Shown: in pieces, positions 51,693 to 62,823 of the stretch | Numbering within the stretch: the first letter of the stretch is position 1 | How the letters are laid out: every line of letters begins with the position of its first letter | Source: Pyropia haitanensis | Lineage: Eukaryota > Rhodophyta > Bangiophyceae > Bangiales > Bangiaceae | Assembly: GCA_008729055.1 (NCBI GenBank) | Contig: SDUX01000083.1 | Coordinates: 53,798-117,797, forward strand | Direction of reading: 5' to 3' | DNA length: 64,000 nucleotides | Made by a program: the position numbers and the translations under genes | The notes under the pieces: model-generated | The model's input: the letters and a program-made list of their open reading frames with translations, nothing else | Databases searched by the model: none | What the model was told of the DNA's origin: nothing

Positions 51693-54600
51693 GCCGCTTC
51701 TTACCCACTTTTGCCCACTGTTGCCCACTTTTGCCCACTTTTGCGTGTACAGCAATGCTGCACGCGCTCCGGCGGCCGAATTGGCTTGCATCCTTTATTC
51801 CAGCCATACATCCGCCCGCTCGACGTCCGAGGTTCCACCCGCACCGTCGTGCATGGGGTGGTTGGCCGACCCGTTCGTTGGCGCGTCCGTTGGATGCAAC
51901 GAGTATTTTGTGGAGCGCCGGTTTCCACGTGTCAATTTTGTGGAATGCTTTTTGCCACGTGGGGGTCCTGACAGCCAGGTGTGACGGTCGGCGACAAAAG
52001 TTCCGCCCTCACACCGTCCACGCCAGTGTGACGGGCGGAACGCGCAGTGGACAGTTTGGGTGGCGGGGCGCACTTTGTGGCCACTGCTGGACCACTTTCT
52101 GGCGACTTTCACGTCAATTTTATTTGCAGTTATGGAAACTCCTTGCCGCCAATTGCCCATTTGTGTCCCAATTTGGCCCCCTTTTCGCCCACTTTTTGCC
52201 CACTTCTTACCCACTTCCTACCCACTTTTGCCCACTTTTGCCCACTTTTGCCCACTTTTGCGTCTACAGCGATGCTGCACACGATCCGGCGGCCGAATTG
52301 GCGCGCATCCCTCATTCCAGCCATAGATCCACCCGCTCCATGTCCGAGGTTCCACCCGCACGGTCGTGCATGGGGTGGTCGGCCGCTTCTTACCCACTTT
52401 TGCCCACTGTTGCCCACTTTTGCCCACTTTTGCGTGTACAGCAATGCTGCACGCGCTCCGGCGGCCGAATTGGCTTGCATCCTTTATTCCAGCCATACAT
52501 CCGCCCGCTCGACGTCCGAGGTTCCACCCGCACCGTCGTGCATGGGGTGGTTGGCCGACCCGTTCGTTGGCGCGTCCGTTGGATGCAACGAGTATTTTGT
52601 GGAGCGCCGGTTTCCACGTGTCAATTTTGTGGAATGCTTTTTGCCACGTGGGGGTCCCCACAGCCAGGTGTGACGGTCGGCGACAAAAGTTCCGCCCTCA
52701 CACCGTCCACGCCAGTGTGACGGGCGGAACACGCAGTGGACAGTTTGGGTGGCGGGGCGCACTTTGTGGCCACTGCTGGACCACTTTCTGGCGACTTTCA
52801 CGTGAATTTTCTTTGCAGTTATGGAAACTCCTTGCCGCCAATTGCCCATTTGTGTCCCAATTTGGCCCCCTTTTCGCCCACTTTTTGCCCACTTCTTACC
52901 CACTTCCTACCCACTTTTGCCCACTTTTGCCCACTTTTGCCCACTTTTGCGTCTACAGCGATGCTGCACACGATCCGGCGGCCGAATTGGCGCGCATCCC
53001 TCATTCCAGCCATAGATCCACCCGCTCCATGTCCGAGGTTCCACCCGCACGGTCGTGCATGGGGTGGTAGGCCGCTTCTCACCGACTTTTGCGCACTGTT
53101 GCCCACTTTTGCCCACTTTTGCGTGTACAGCAATGCTGCACGCGCTCCGGCGGCCGAATTGGCTTGCATCCTTTATTCCAGCCATACATCCGCCCGCTCG
53201 ACGTCCGAGGTTCCACCCGCACCGTCGTGCATGGGGTGGTTGGCCGACCCGTTCGTTGGCGCGTCCGTTGGATGCAACGCGTATTTTGTGGAGCGCCGGT
53301 TTCCACGTGTCAATTTTGTGGAATGCTTTTTGCCACGTGGGGGTCCTGACAGCCAGGTGTGACGGTCGGCGACAAAAGTTCCGCCCTCACACCGTCCACG
53401 CCAGTGTGACGGGCGGAACACGCAGTGGACAGTTTGGGTGGCGGGGCGCACTTTGTGGCCACTGCTGGACCACTTTCTGGCGACTTTCACGTGAATTTTC
53501 TTTGCAGTTATGGAAACTCCTTGCCGCCAATTGCCCATTTGTGTCCCAATTTGGCCCCCTTTTCGCCCACTTTTTGCCCACTTCTTACCCACTTCCTACC
53601 CACTTTTGCCCACTTTTGCCCACTTTTGCCCACTTTTGCGTCTACAGCGATGCTGCACACGATCCGGCGGCCGAATTGGCGCGCATCCCTCATTCCAGCC
53701 ATAGATCCACCCGCTCCATGTCCGAGGTTCCACCCGCACGGTCGTGCATGGGGTGGTCGGCCGCTTCTTACCCACTTTTGCCCACTGTTGCCCACTTTTG
53801 CCCACTTTTGCGTGTACAGCAATGCTGCACGCGCTCCGGCGGCCGAATTGGCTTGCATCCTTTATTCCAGCCATACATCCGCCCGCTCGACGTCCGAGGT
53901 TCCACCCGCACCGTCGTGCATGGGGTGGTTGGCCGACCCGTTCGTTGGCGCGTCCGTTGGATGCAACGAGTATTTTGTGGAGCGCCGGTTTCCACGTGTC
54001 AATTTTGTGGAATGCTTTTTGCCACGTGGGGGTCCCCACAGCCAGGTGTGACGGTCGGCGACAAAAGTTCCGCCCTCACACCGTCCACGCCAGTGTGACG
54101 GGCGGAACACGCAGTGGACAGTTTGGGTGGCGGGGCGCACTTTGTGGCCACTGCTGGACCACTTTCTGGCGACTTTCACGTGAATTTTCTTTGCAGTTAT
54201 GGAAACTCCTTGCCGCCAATTGCCCATTTGTGTCCCAATTTGGCCCCCTTTTCGCCCACTTTTTGCCCACTTCTTACCCACTTCCTACCCACTTTTGCCC
54301 ACTTTTGCCCACTTTTGCCCACTTTTGCGTCTACAGCGATGCTGCACACGATCCGGCGGCCGAATTGGCGCGCATCCCTCATTCCAGCCATAGATCCACC
54401 CGCTCCATGTCCGAGGTTCCACCCGCACGGTCGTGCATGGGGTGGTCGGCCGCTTCTTACCCACTTTTGCCCACTGTTGCCCACTTTTGCCCACTTTTGC
54501 GTGTACAGCAATGCTGCACGCGCTTCGGCGGCCGAATTGGCTTGCATCCTTTATTCCAGCCATACATCCGCCCGCTCGACGTCCGAGGTTCCACCCGCAC

Positions 54601-57340
54601 CGTCGTGCATGGGGTGGTTGGCCGACCCGTTCGTTGGCGCGTCCGTTGGATGCAACGCGTATTTTGTGGAGCGCCGGTTTCCACGTGTCAATTTTGTGGA
54701 ATGCTTTTTGCCACGTGGGGGTCCCCACAGCCAGGTGTGACGGTCGGCGACAAAAGTTCCGCCCTCACACCGTCCACGCCAGTGTGACGGGCGGAACACG
54801 CAGTGGACAGTTTGGGTGGCGGGGCGCACTTTGTGGCCACTGCTGGACCACTTTCTGGCGACTTTCACGTGAATTTTCTTTGCAGTTATGGAAACTCCTT
54901 GCCGCCAATTGCCCATTTGTGTCCCAATTTGGCCCCCTTTTCGCCCACTTTTTGCCCACTTCTTACCCACTTCCTACCCACTTTTGCCCACTTTTGCCCA
55001 CTTTTGCCCACTTTTGCGTCTACAGCGATGCTGCACACGATCCGGCGGCCGAATTGGCGCGCATCCCTCATTCCAGCCATAGATCCACCCGCTCCATGTC
55101 CGAGGTTCCACCCGCACGGTCGTGCATGGGGTGGTCGGCCGCTTCTTACCCACTTTTGCCCACTGTTGCCCACTTTTGCCCACTTTTGCGTGTACAGCAA
55201 TGCTGCACGCGCTTCGGCGGCCGAATTGGCTTGCATCCTTTATTCCAGCCATACATCCGCCCGCTCGACGTCCGAGGTTCCACCCGCACCGTCGTGCATG
55301 GGGTGGTTGGCCGACCCGTTCGTTGGCGCGTCCGTTGGATGCAACGCGTATTTTGTGGAGCGCCGGTTTCCACGTGTCAATTTTGTGGAATGCTTTTTGC
55401 CACGTGGGGGTCCCCACAGCCAGGTGTGACGGTCGGCGACAAAAGTTCCGCCCTCACACCGTCCACGCCAGTGTGACGGGCGGAACACGCAGTGGACAGT
55501 TTGGGTGGCGGGGCGCACTTTGTGGCCACTGCTGGACCACTTTCTGGCGACTTTCACGTGAATTTTCTTTGCAGTTATGGAAACTCCTTGCCGCCAATTG
55601 CCCATTTGTGTCCCAATTTGGCCCCCTTTTCGCCCACTTTTTGCCCACTTCTTACCCACTTCCTACCCACTTTTGCCCACTTTTGCCCACTTTTGCCCAC
55701 TTTTGCGTCTACAGCGATGCTGCACACGATCCGGCGGCCGAATTGGCGCGCATCCCTCATTCCAGCCATAGATCCACCCGCTCCATGTCCGAGGTTCCAC
55801 CCGCACGGTCGTGCATGGGGTGGTCGGCCGCTTCTTACCCACTTTTGCCCACTGTTGCCCACTTTTGCCCACTTTTGCGTGTACAGCAATGCAGCACGCG
55901 CTCCGGCGGCCGAATTGGCTTGCATCCTTTATTCCAGCCATACATCCGCCCGCTCGACGTCCGAGGTTCCACCCGCACCGTCGTGCATGGGGTGGTTGGC
56001 CGACCCGTTCGTTGGCGCGTCCGTTGGATGCAACGAGTATTTTGTGGAGCGCCGGTTTCCACGTGTCAATTTTGTGGAATGCTTTTTGCCACGTGGGGGT
56101 CCTGACAGCCAGGTGTGACGGTCGGCGACAAAAGTTCCGCCCTCACACCGTCCACGCCAGTGTGACGGGCGGAACACGCAGTGGACAGTTAGGGTGGCGG
56201 GGCGCACTTTGTGGCCACTGCTGGACCACTTTCTGGCGACTTTCACGTGAATTTTCTTTGCAGTTATGGAAACTCCTTGCCGCCAATTGCCCATTTGTGT
56301 CCCAATTTGGCCCCCTTTTCGCCCACTTTTTGCCCACTTCTTACCCACTTCCTACCCACTTTTGCCCACTTTTGCCCACTTTTGCCCACTTTTGCGTCTA
56401 CAGCGATGCTGCACACGATCCGGCGGCCGAATTGGCGCGCATCCCTCATTCCAGCCATAGATCCACCCGCTCCATGTCCGAGGTTCCACCCGCACGGTCG
56501 TGCATGGGGTGGTCGGCCGCTTCTTACCCACTTTTGCCCACTGTTGCCCACTTTTGCCCACTTTTGCGTGTACAGCAATGCTGCACGCGCTCCGGCGGCC
56601 GAATTGGCTTGCATCCTTTATTCCAGCCATACATCCGCCCGCTCGACGTCCGAGGTTCCACCCGCACCGTCGTGCATGGGGTGGTTGGCCGACCCGTTCG
56701 TTGGCGCGTCCGTTGGATGCAACGAGTATTTTGTGGAGCGCCGGTTTCCACGTGTCAATTTTGTGGAATGCTTTTTGCCACGTGGGGGTCCTGACAGCCA
56801 GGTGTGACGGTCGGCGACAAAAGTTCCGCCCTCACACCGTCCACGCCAGTGTGACGGGCGGAACGCGCAGTGGACAGTTTGGGTGGCGGGGCGCACTTTG
56901 TGGCCACTGCTGGACCACTTTCTGGCGACTTTCACGTGAATTTTCTTTGCAGTTATGGAAACTCCTTGCCGCCAATTGCCCATTTGTGTCCCAATTTGGC
57001 CCCCTTTTCGCCCACTTTTTGCCCACTTCTTACCCACTTCCTACCCACTTTTGCCCACTTTTGCCCACTTTTGCCCACTTTTGCGTCTACAGCGATGCTG
57101 CACACGATCCGGCGGCCGAATTGGCGCGCATCCCTCATTCCAGCCATAGATCCACCCGCTCCATGTCCGAGGTTCCACCCGCACGGTCGTGCATGGGGTG
57201 GTCGGCCGCTTCTTACCCACTTTTGCCCACTGTTGCCCACTTTTGCCCACTTTTGCGTGTACAGCAATGCTGCACGCGCTCCGGCGGCCGAATCGGCTTG
57301 CATCCTTTATTCCAGCCATACATCCGCCCGCTCGACGTCC
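51693..57340. repeat. 689-bp satellite array, 7 full units plus two partial units
   Basis: Units start (acggtcggcgacaaaag) at 51,984, 52,673, 53,362, 54,051, 54,740, 55,429, 56,118 and 56,807, exactly 689 bases apart. A partial unit lies at 51,693-51,983 and the last stops at 57,340. Within each unit a block with tacagcratgctgcacrcg + ccggcggccgaattgg is duplicated at a 173-bp offset (for example 52,264 and 52,437). Each copy is preceded by CCCACTTTTG-type decamers. Units differ at a few sites (cctgac/ccccac before the joint, aacgagtat/aacgcgtat), showing variant classes. Frames of up to about 347 codons shift from unit to unit because 689 is not a multiple of three, so it is not coding. Confidence 0.97.
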
Positions 57341-57571
57341 TACTATAAGAATATACACGGAGGACGTAACCCCCCCCTCTGGGACGTCAGAATCGCATGG
57401 TACGTCAGATGACGAACCCTCGATTCCAGCCGATTTGGACGAACCCTCGTCTGGACGTCCCATTGGCCGGTACGTCCGATTCGGGCCCGAGAGGACGCAC
57501 CCTCCTGAGATGCGTCCTAGGGCGCCCCCCCCTCCTCCCCCTCCTGGACGTCAGAATCGCAGGTACGTCCT
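57341..57571. repeat. ACGTCC hairpin modules, left cluster
   Basis: It begins where the satellite breaks at gacgtcc. About four diverged modules contain GGACGT ... TACGTC(C) pairs (57,362-57,406, 57,453-57,477, 57,493-57,516 and 57,545-57,570), with ggacgtcagaatcgca repeated at 57,382 and 57,545. Related to the two perfect modules at 58,972 and 59,047. Confidence 0.75.
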
Positions 57572-58734
57572 CTCAGGGGCGGTCATTTTCGAGAGTGCCC
57601 CTGCCATAAAATTGGTGCGCACTTCCGCCCCCCCCCCCCGCTCCCGTCCTCCCCGCCCCCTCCTCCGCTATTGCCCTCCCCCCCCCCCCCCCAGTCTCTT
57701 GCTGTGCCCCTCCTTCCCCCTCCATTTGTGCCTCCCAGTCTTCTCGCCCTTCCCTTCTCTCCCTCCAATGCCTCAACCCCCCACTCGGTGTGCACCCCAG
57801 CTCTCTTCCCGCCTCCCCCCTCCGTTTTCCTGTGCCCCATCTTGCCCCCTCCATTATGGTGCTTCCCACATTTCCCGCGTCCCCTTCCCCCGTGCCCCTC
57901 CTCCCCCCCGTCTCCCCTTTCATCTTTCCTGTGCCCCGCCTTCCCCTCCGTTCCATACCTCGCAGTCTGTCGCCCTGCCCTCTCGACCTCCCCGTCCTCC
58001 CCGCCCCTCTCCCAGTCTATAGCTGTGCCCCTTCTTCCCCCTCCATTTGTGCTTCCCAGTCTTTCCGCCCCTCCCCTTCTCTCCCGCCAGTGCCTCGTCC
58101 TTCAACTCGGTGTGCACCCTCGCCCTCCCCGCCCCCCCCCTCCCATCCCTGTGCCCCTCCCCCTCGCCCCGTGCATCATTGTGCCTCCCAGCCTTTCCCC
58201 CTCCGTGCCCGCTGTGCGAGTCCTCCCCCCCTCCTCCCCCCCAATTATCCTATGCCCCTCCTTCTCCTCCCACTTATGCCTCCCAGTCTTCCCGCCCTCC
58301 CTCGCCTCCCCTCCAGTCTTACCACCCTACCCCGCCCCCCGCCTCCCCTCCCCTTCTTTGTTGTGTTCTCCCCGCCCCCTGCATTATCAGTGTGCGTCCC
58401 GGTGTTCGCGCCCCCCCCGTCCCCTTTCCCAGTCCTCCCCTCCGCCCCCCGTCCCCTCCTGTCCGTGCCCCTCCTCCCCGCCCCCTGCCTTTGAGTTCTT
58501 TCCAGTCTTCCTGCCCTCCCCCGCCCCCCCCTCCCGTTTCCCCTGTTTCCTCCCCCCCCTGCCCCCTGCGTTATCGTGCCTCCCAGTTTTCCCGCGCTCC
58601 CTCCCTTTTTCCTATATTCCCCTGCCTCCCGCGCCTGGCGCATGCCCCCATGGCGAAACCATTCCTCCCTCGTTTCGCAGTGTCGCGTTTCCCACCCCTC
58701 CCCCCTCTGTCTCCTTCCCCTCCCATCAACCGGG
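57572..58734. repeat. ~1.1-kb polypyrimidine tract with degenerate repeats
   Basis: The + strand is overwhelmingly C and T with very few purines. A degenerate phrase gcctcccagtcttcccgccc recurs near 57,729, 58,049, 58,183, 58,277 and 58,579. All frames in it are Pro/Ser/Leu-rich by composition and no gene is supported. Confidence 0.85.
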
Positions 58735-59095
58735 TTAGATGCGCGGGGGAAAGAACCTTCCTCAGGACGTCAATACCGCGGGTGAGCCCCCCCCCACCCC
58801 CCCTCCCGTTGCGATTTTTTTTGAGGCTCATTGACCACGTCCCGCGTCCGATGCCTGTGGCTCCCCCTCCCCCCTTCCCCCGAATGGCGCCTAAGAACAC
58901 CTTCCCTCTCGGACGATCCAAATCTGGCGCACGTCCTTCCTTCCGAATCCCACTGTTTCCCCCCCCCTCGAGGACGTACCCCTCTCTGGACGTCAATTTC
59001 GCGGGTACGTCCTCCGAGCCCCCCCGCTGTAAGTTCTCTTCTGGGAGGACGTACCCCTCTCTGGACGTCAATTTCGCGGGTACGTCCATCTCGGT
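58735..59095. repeat. ACGTCC hairpin modules, right cluster
   Basis: Two identical 41-bp modules at 58,972-59,012 and 59,047-59,087 begin GGACGTACCC and end GGGTACGTCC, perfect 10-bp inverted arms with ggacgtcaatttcgc between. A diverged one lies near 58,759-58,782. The modules are 75 bp apart. Confidence 0.9.
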
Positions 59096-60143
59096 TGGAT
59101 CCTCCCTTCCGAGTCTGTCGGGCGCCAATCCCGTGCGTTGCCCCCCCTCCACGTCTGGCTGGCTCCCCCTCCCCTAAAATATTGTCCCAGAATAAACCGC
59201 GTGTCGGATGAACTCACCCCGGGGGCAGGCACGCTTCTCCGTGTCTATCCCCCTCGACCCTGTCGCCCCACCTCCCAAGGGCAACCGCGTGCGATCGCCC
59301 CCCCCCCCCCCCCGCCCTCAGCATTCACCTGCCTTGCCCGCATCTCATTTGGCACTCACTCCCCCAGCGTGCGCCCTACCACTTTTGGGCGTCTATCGTC
59401 GGCCCCGAGACGAGTGCGCAGCCGGCGGCTCGCCATGTCGTGGGTGTAGACGTCCCCCCTCAGCCAGCCCCTTTTTTTCACACGTGCGACTGTGCTGTTC
59501 GACCCGCGGCGGGCCATCCACCCTTGTGCTGTACGATACAAACGCGTGGTGCGCAGCCCGCCCAAACGCAGCGTGCCAACTGGTGGCGGCCGACCAGGCG
59601 CCACGCGTCATTCGAGATGGACGCGGGCTCCCGCGTGGCCTGATCCACTGCTGCTGCTCGTCCGCATCCCTGCGTGGATCTCAACGCGATCGGCAGCGCG
59701 CTGGTGCGTCCCGGTTGCGCATTTGACGTGCAATCACTTTCTGGTACACACCCTTCTACGTAAATGGATATTGTGTCACTTAATTTGTTGCTCGACACGC
59801 ACGTCAACTACGCACTTGCTCCACGTACGCGGCCGCTCCGTGCTCTCTCTGGGGCTGAAATGACCCGGTGAGCGTCCGTCAGGCGGCGTACACCACCCCC
59901 TTGCAATGTTCAAGTACGCTGACATAGGCGATTGTTGACGAAAAAAGTACACAAAAGGTCGACAAGTACTATAATTTCATTTGGAAGGTCGGCTCTGTCA
60001 GTACACAGTCCCGCCTGACGCCAAATTACAACGGTATTGTAAATCTTAGACGATCCGACACCCAAATAAGTCCAGAGGCGGGACGAGTACTAGTCAGGCA
60101 TGACGAGATTGACCTTGACGTTCCGGCATGTCTGAACCGTTCT
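59096..60143. other. Intergenic, no gene seen
   Basis: Balanced to AT-richer towards 59,740-60,110. No conserved frame or RNA gene is seen. Confidence 0.55.
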
Positions 60144-60199
60144 CAGATCCGTAGTACTACGGAACTGGGGACGCCCAGTTCCGTAGTACTACGGATCTG
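60144..60199. repeat. Perfect 26-bp inverted repeat with 4-base loop
   Basis: Arms 60,144-60,169 and 60,174-60,199 are exact reverse complements around gacg. Each arm itself holds the palindrome CCGTAGTACTACGG, so the sequence can fold as one long hairpin or a cruciform with nested hairpins. It lies about 390 bp upstream of the TATA box of the downstream gene. Confidence 0.95.
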
Positions 60200-60408
60200 G
60201 GAACCGCGGACTTTGCCGTCACACGGTTCGATCCGCCCGGTGACCGCCCCTTTGCGGCAGTCCACCAGGTCGATGCCCCAATCATTTTCTTTCGACGCCG
60301 CCGCCCTCGCTGGGCCTCCCCGCCGGCCTGGCGCCGGCATTGCGCCGCCGCCCCGCAGGCTCAGCAACGCGTGCCTGCTGTGTTCTTTTCTCTCTTTCGC
60401 AGCCCGCG

Positions 60409-60540
60409 CGTTGGCGCCAAAACTACCACGACGGTTTCAAACCGTTTGGCGCGCGTGCGTTGGCGCCAAAAGGACCACGTTTGTTTCAAACCGTTTAAAT
60501 TCTCCCGCGCTGTCAGCACCTGCTCACGCCTGTATAAAAG
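60409..60540 (+). promoter_or_regulatory. Promoter with duplicated E2F-like sites and TATA box
   Basis: A 39-bp block (cgttggcgccaaaa ... tttcaaaccgttt) occurs at 60,409-60,447 and 60,458-60,496. The E2F/DP consensus TTTSSCGC is matched at 60,414-60,421 (minus), 60,445-60,452 (plus) and 60,463-60,470 (minus). TATAAAAG at 60,533-60,540 follows at core-promoter distance. A short upstream frame (ATG at 60,572, stop at 60,620-60,622, 16 codons) lies in the leader before the main ATG at 60,741. It suggests S-phase-linked transcription of the downstream gene. Confidence 0.65.
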
Positions 60541-60740
60541 GGTCCACCCGTTCAGCCGTGACCATCCCGCCATGATCGCGCTCCCCGTCACGTCCTCACC
60601 GTCGTCGCGCCCCCCGTCTTGATCTCCGATCTGCGAGCCTTTCCCCTCCTTTGCGGACCCCGCTGACCCTTTCCCCGCTGTCCCACCTCGTCCCTGAACC
60701 CATCTGCGGCGGCATTGCTTCTCCCCGTCGCCGCGGAGGA

Positions 60741-60959
60741 ATGCATTCGCGCTCCGCCTCTCCCGCGATCGACACAACATGGACGTCTGCGCTCGCTCCA
60801 CCGGCCGTGCCGCCCATGGCACCTGCAGCGCCGCCGCCTGCGCCGCCGTCGGCTGCGGCGGTCGTGCCGGCGACCACCGAGGCGGATTCGTCGGACGAGA
60901 TCACGCCGATGGTTGGTGGCGGTGCCAGTCGTCCCTCTGCTGGTGCTGCGTCGGCTAGT

Positions 60960-61046
<87 letters not shown>

Positions 61047-62784
61047 CCGCTGTCGGCACCGGCGGCAGAGGCGCGGCCGCCGACGTTGGCCGACAGCCCC
61101 GGCTCTGCCGCGGGGACCCCCACTGGCCTCGCGCTGTGGACGACCACCGCGTGGGTGCTATGCGTGCCGTGCGACACGACAATCATGGACGCGGCGCAGC
61201 TCAAGCATCATCTGTCAACGCAGTCGCACAAGTCGGCTCTGCGCAAGCTGGTGGCTGACAAGGAGACGGCAACAACTGGGCAGGGGGGCACCGATGTGCG
61301 GTCGCCGCCGTCGTCGTCCAGCCAGGCTCCGTTGCCGTCGGCGACCGTCGAGAGCGCTCGCGAGCTTCTTTCTTCCCCGCCGCAGCCTGCGCAAGTGGCG
61401 CTTCGCGAACGCTACCAGCTACATGCATGGCCTGCGTCGGTGACCGCGACGCACCTACCCCGTATTCCCCACCTTTCCATCCGCCCTGATTTTTCAGTGT
61501 GCTACCAGTGCCACACTGTGGCGCCGACGGCCAGGCTACTCACCCGCTTGCACCAGGTCCGCACCGACGCGGAAGGCGCCACCGCTTGTGGTCTTCGCTC
61601 CTACCACATTGCACACGTGCAGTCCCTGCAGCGTGGCAACAAGGTTTCCCTCTTTCCAGTGGTCATTTCGACCTTTACCACTGCCGCCACCGCCGCCGCT
61701 GCCGCCGCTGCCGCTGGTGTCGCACAGGAGGGCGGCGGCGGCGGCGGCGGCGGCGGCGGCACTGGCGCCGCCGCTGCAACGTCGCAGGCGGCGATGCCCA
61801 AGCGGGTCTCGTCTTCGATTCTGCCGCTCGACGTCTTTCTGCGCGGTCCTCGCACGTCCGCCAATCCGGCCGGTGGTAGCAGCGCTGGGGGCGGCGCCGG
61901 CGGCGGCGCCGGCGCCGGCGGTGACGGCGACGGGTACCCGTTGTCGACGTCTGGAGAAACAGCTGACAACCAGTGTGGCGGACTCCTCCAGCAGTACCGC
62001 TTCCACGAAGACCTGTCTCGACTGCACTGGACCGCGGCGGGCGTTGCGCAGCACTTTGGCCCATTCCTCCGTCGAGTCAGCCGTACGGCGAGCGCTGACG
62101 TGGAGAACCGCGGTGCGACTCTGCCCCCGTCTGGCGCGTTTTACTTTGCGTGCATCCAAGACGCTGTCCTGTCCCTGTTCAACGATGCGTTGAGCTACCT
62201 GCGCAAGTCGGACCAGACCACCCTTCTCAGCCGCCTGCGCATTGGGCAGACGAGCGACTTGCAGCTGCGGCGGTTTAACATCCACGTCACCAAGCCGACG
62301 CTTGTCCGCTACGCCCGAGACGTCGCCATTGTACTGTACGTGACGCAAGAGCTGGCGGCACTCGCCGACCGCCCCGCTGCCGCCGCCCTGGAAGCGGACA
62401 ACGCGTCGGTCACTTTTGACCGCGAAACCCAGCTGGCGGCGCTCAACATGCGCGACTCGTACCGCACTCACGCTGCCAGCGGCCTCCGGCGTTTGCGGTT
62501 GCGGCGGCAGCGGGCGCAGCGGGAGCCGCAGCAGCAGACCGGCGGCGAGGAACTCTTCCCTGGCCAGGACGACACGACGGTGCTGGCCAATAGTCTTCTC
62601 GTTCCGGCCGTCAGCTCCTTATTGTCTGCACTCTGTCACGAGACGTACGACCCACGGCTGAGTCACGTAGGTGGCGAAAACAAGCCGCGGTGCGACTTGG
62701 CCCTTGCCATGCCTTTTGTGTCGGTCGCGTACGCGTCCGGTGGGCAAACGAGTGGGTTGGACACCTCCGCTGCGGTGGCAGTCG

Positions 62785-62823
<39 letters not shown>

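Noticed and set aside
51605..57412. Repeated open frames of about 200-350 codons across the satellite
   Set aside because: They recur only because the unit recurs, change phase every 689 bp, overlap on both strands and show no domain.
60220..60240. tRNA-like B box (ggttcgatcc)
   Set aside because: No matching A box, acceptor stem or cloverleaf can be formed with the flanks.
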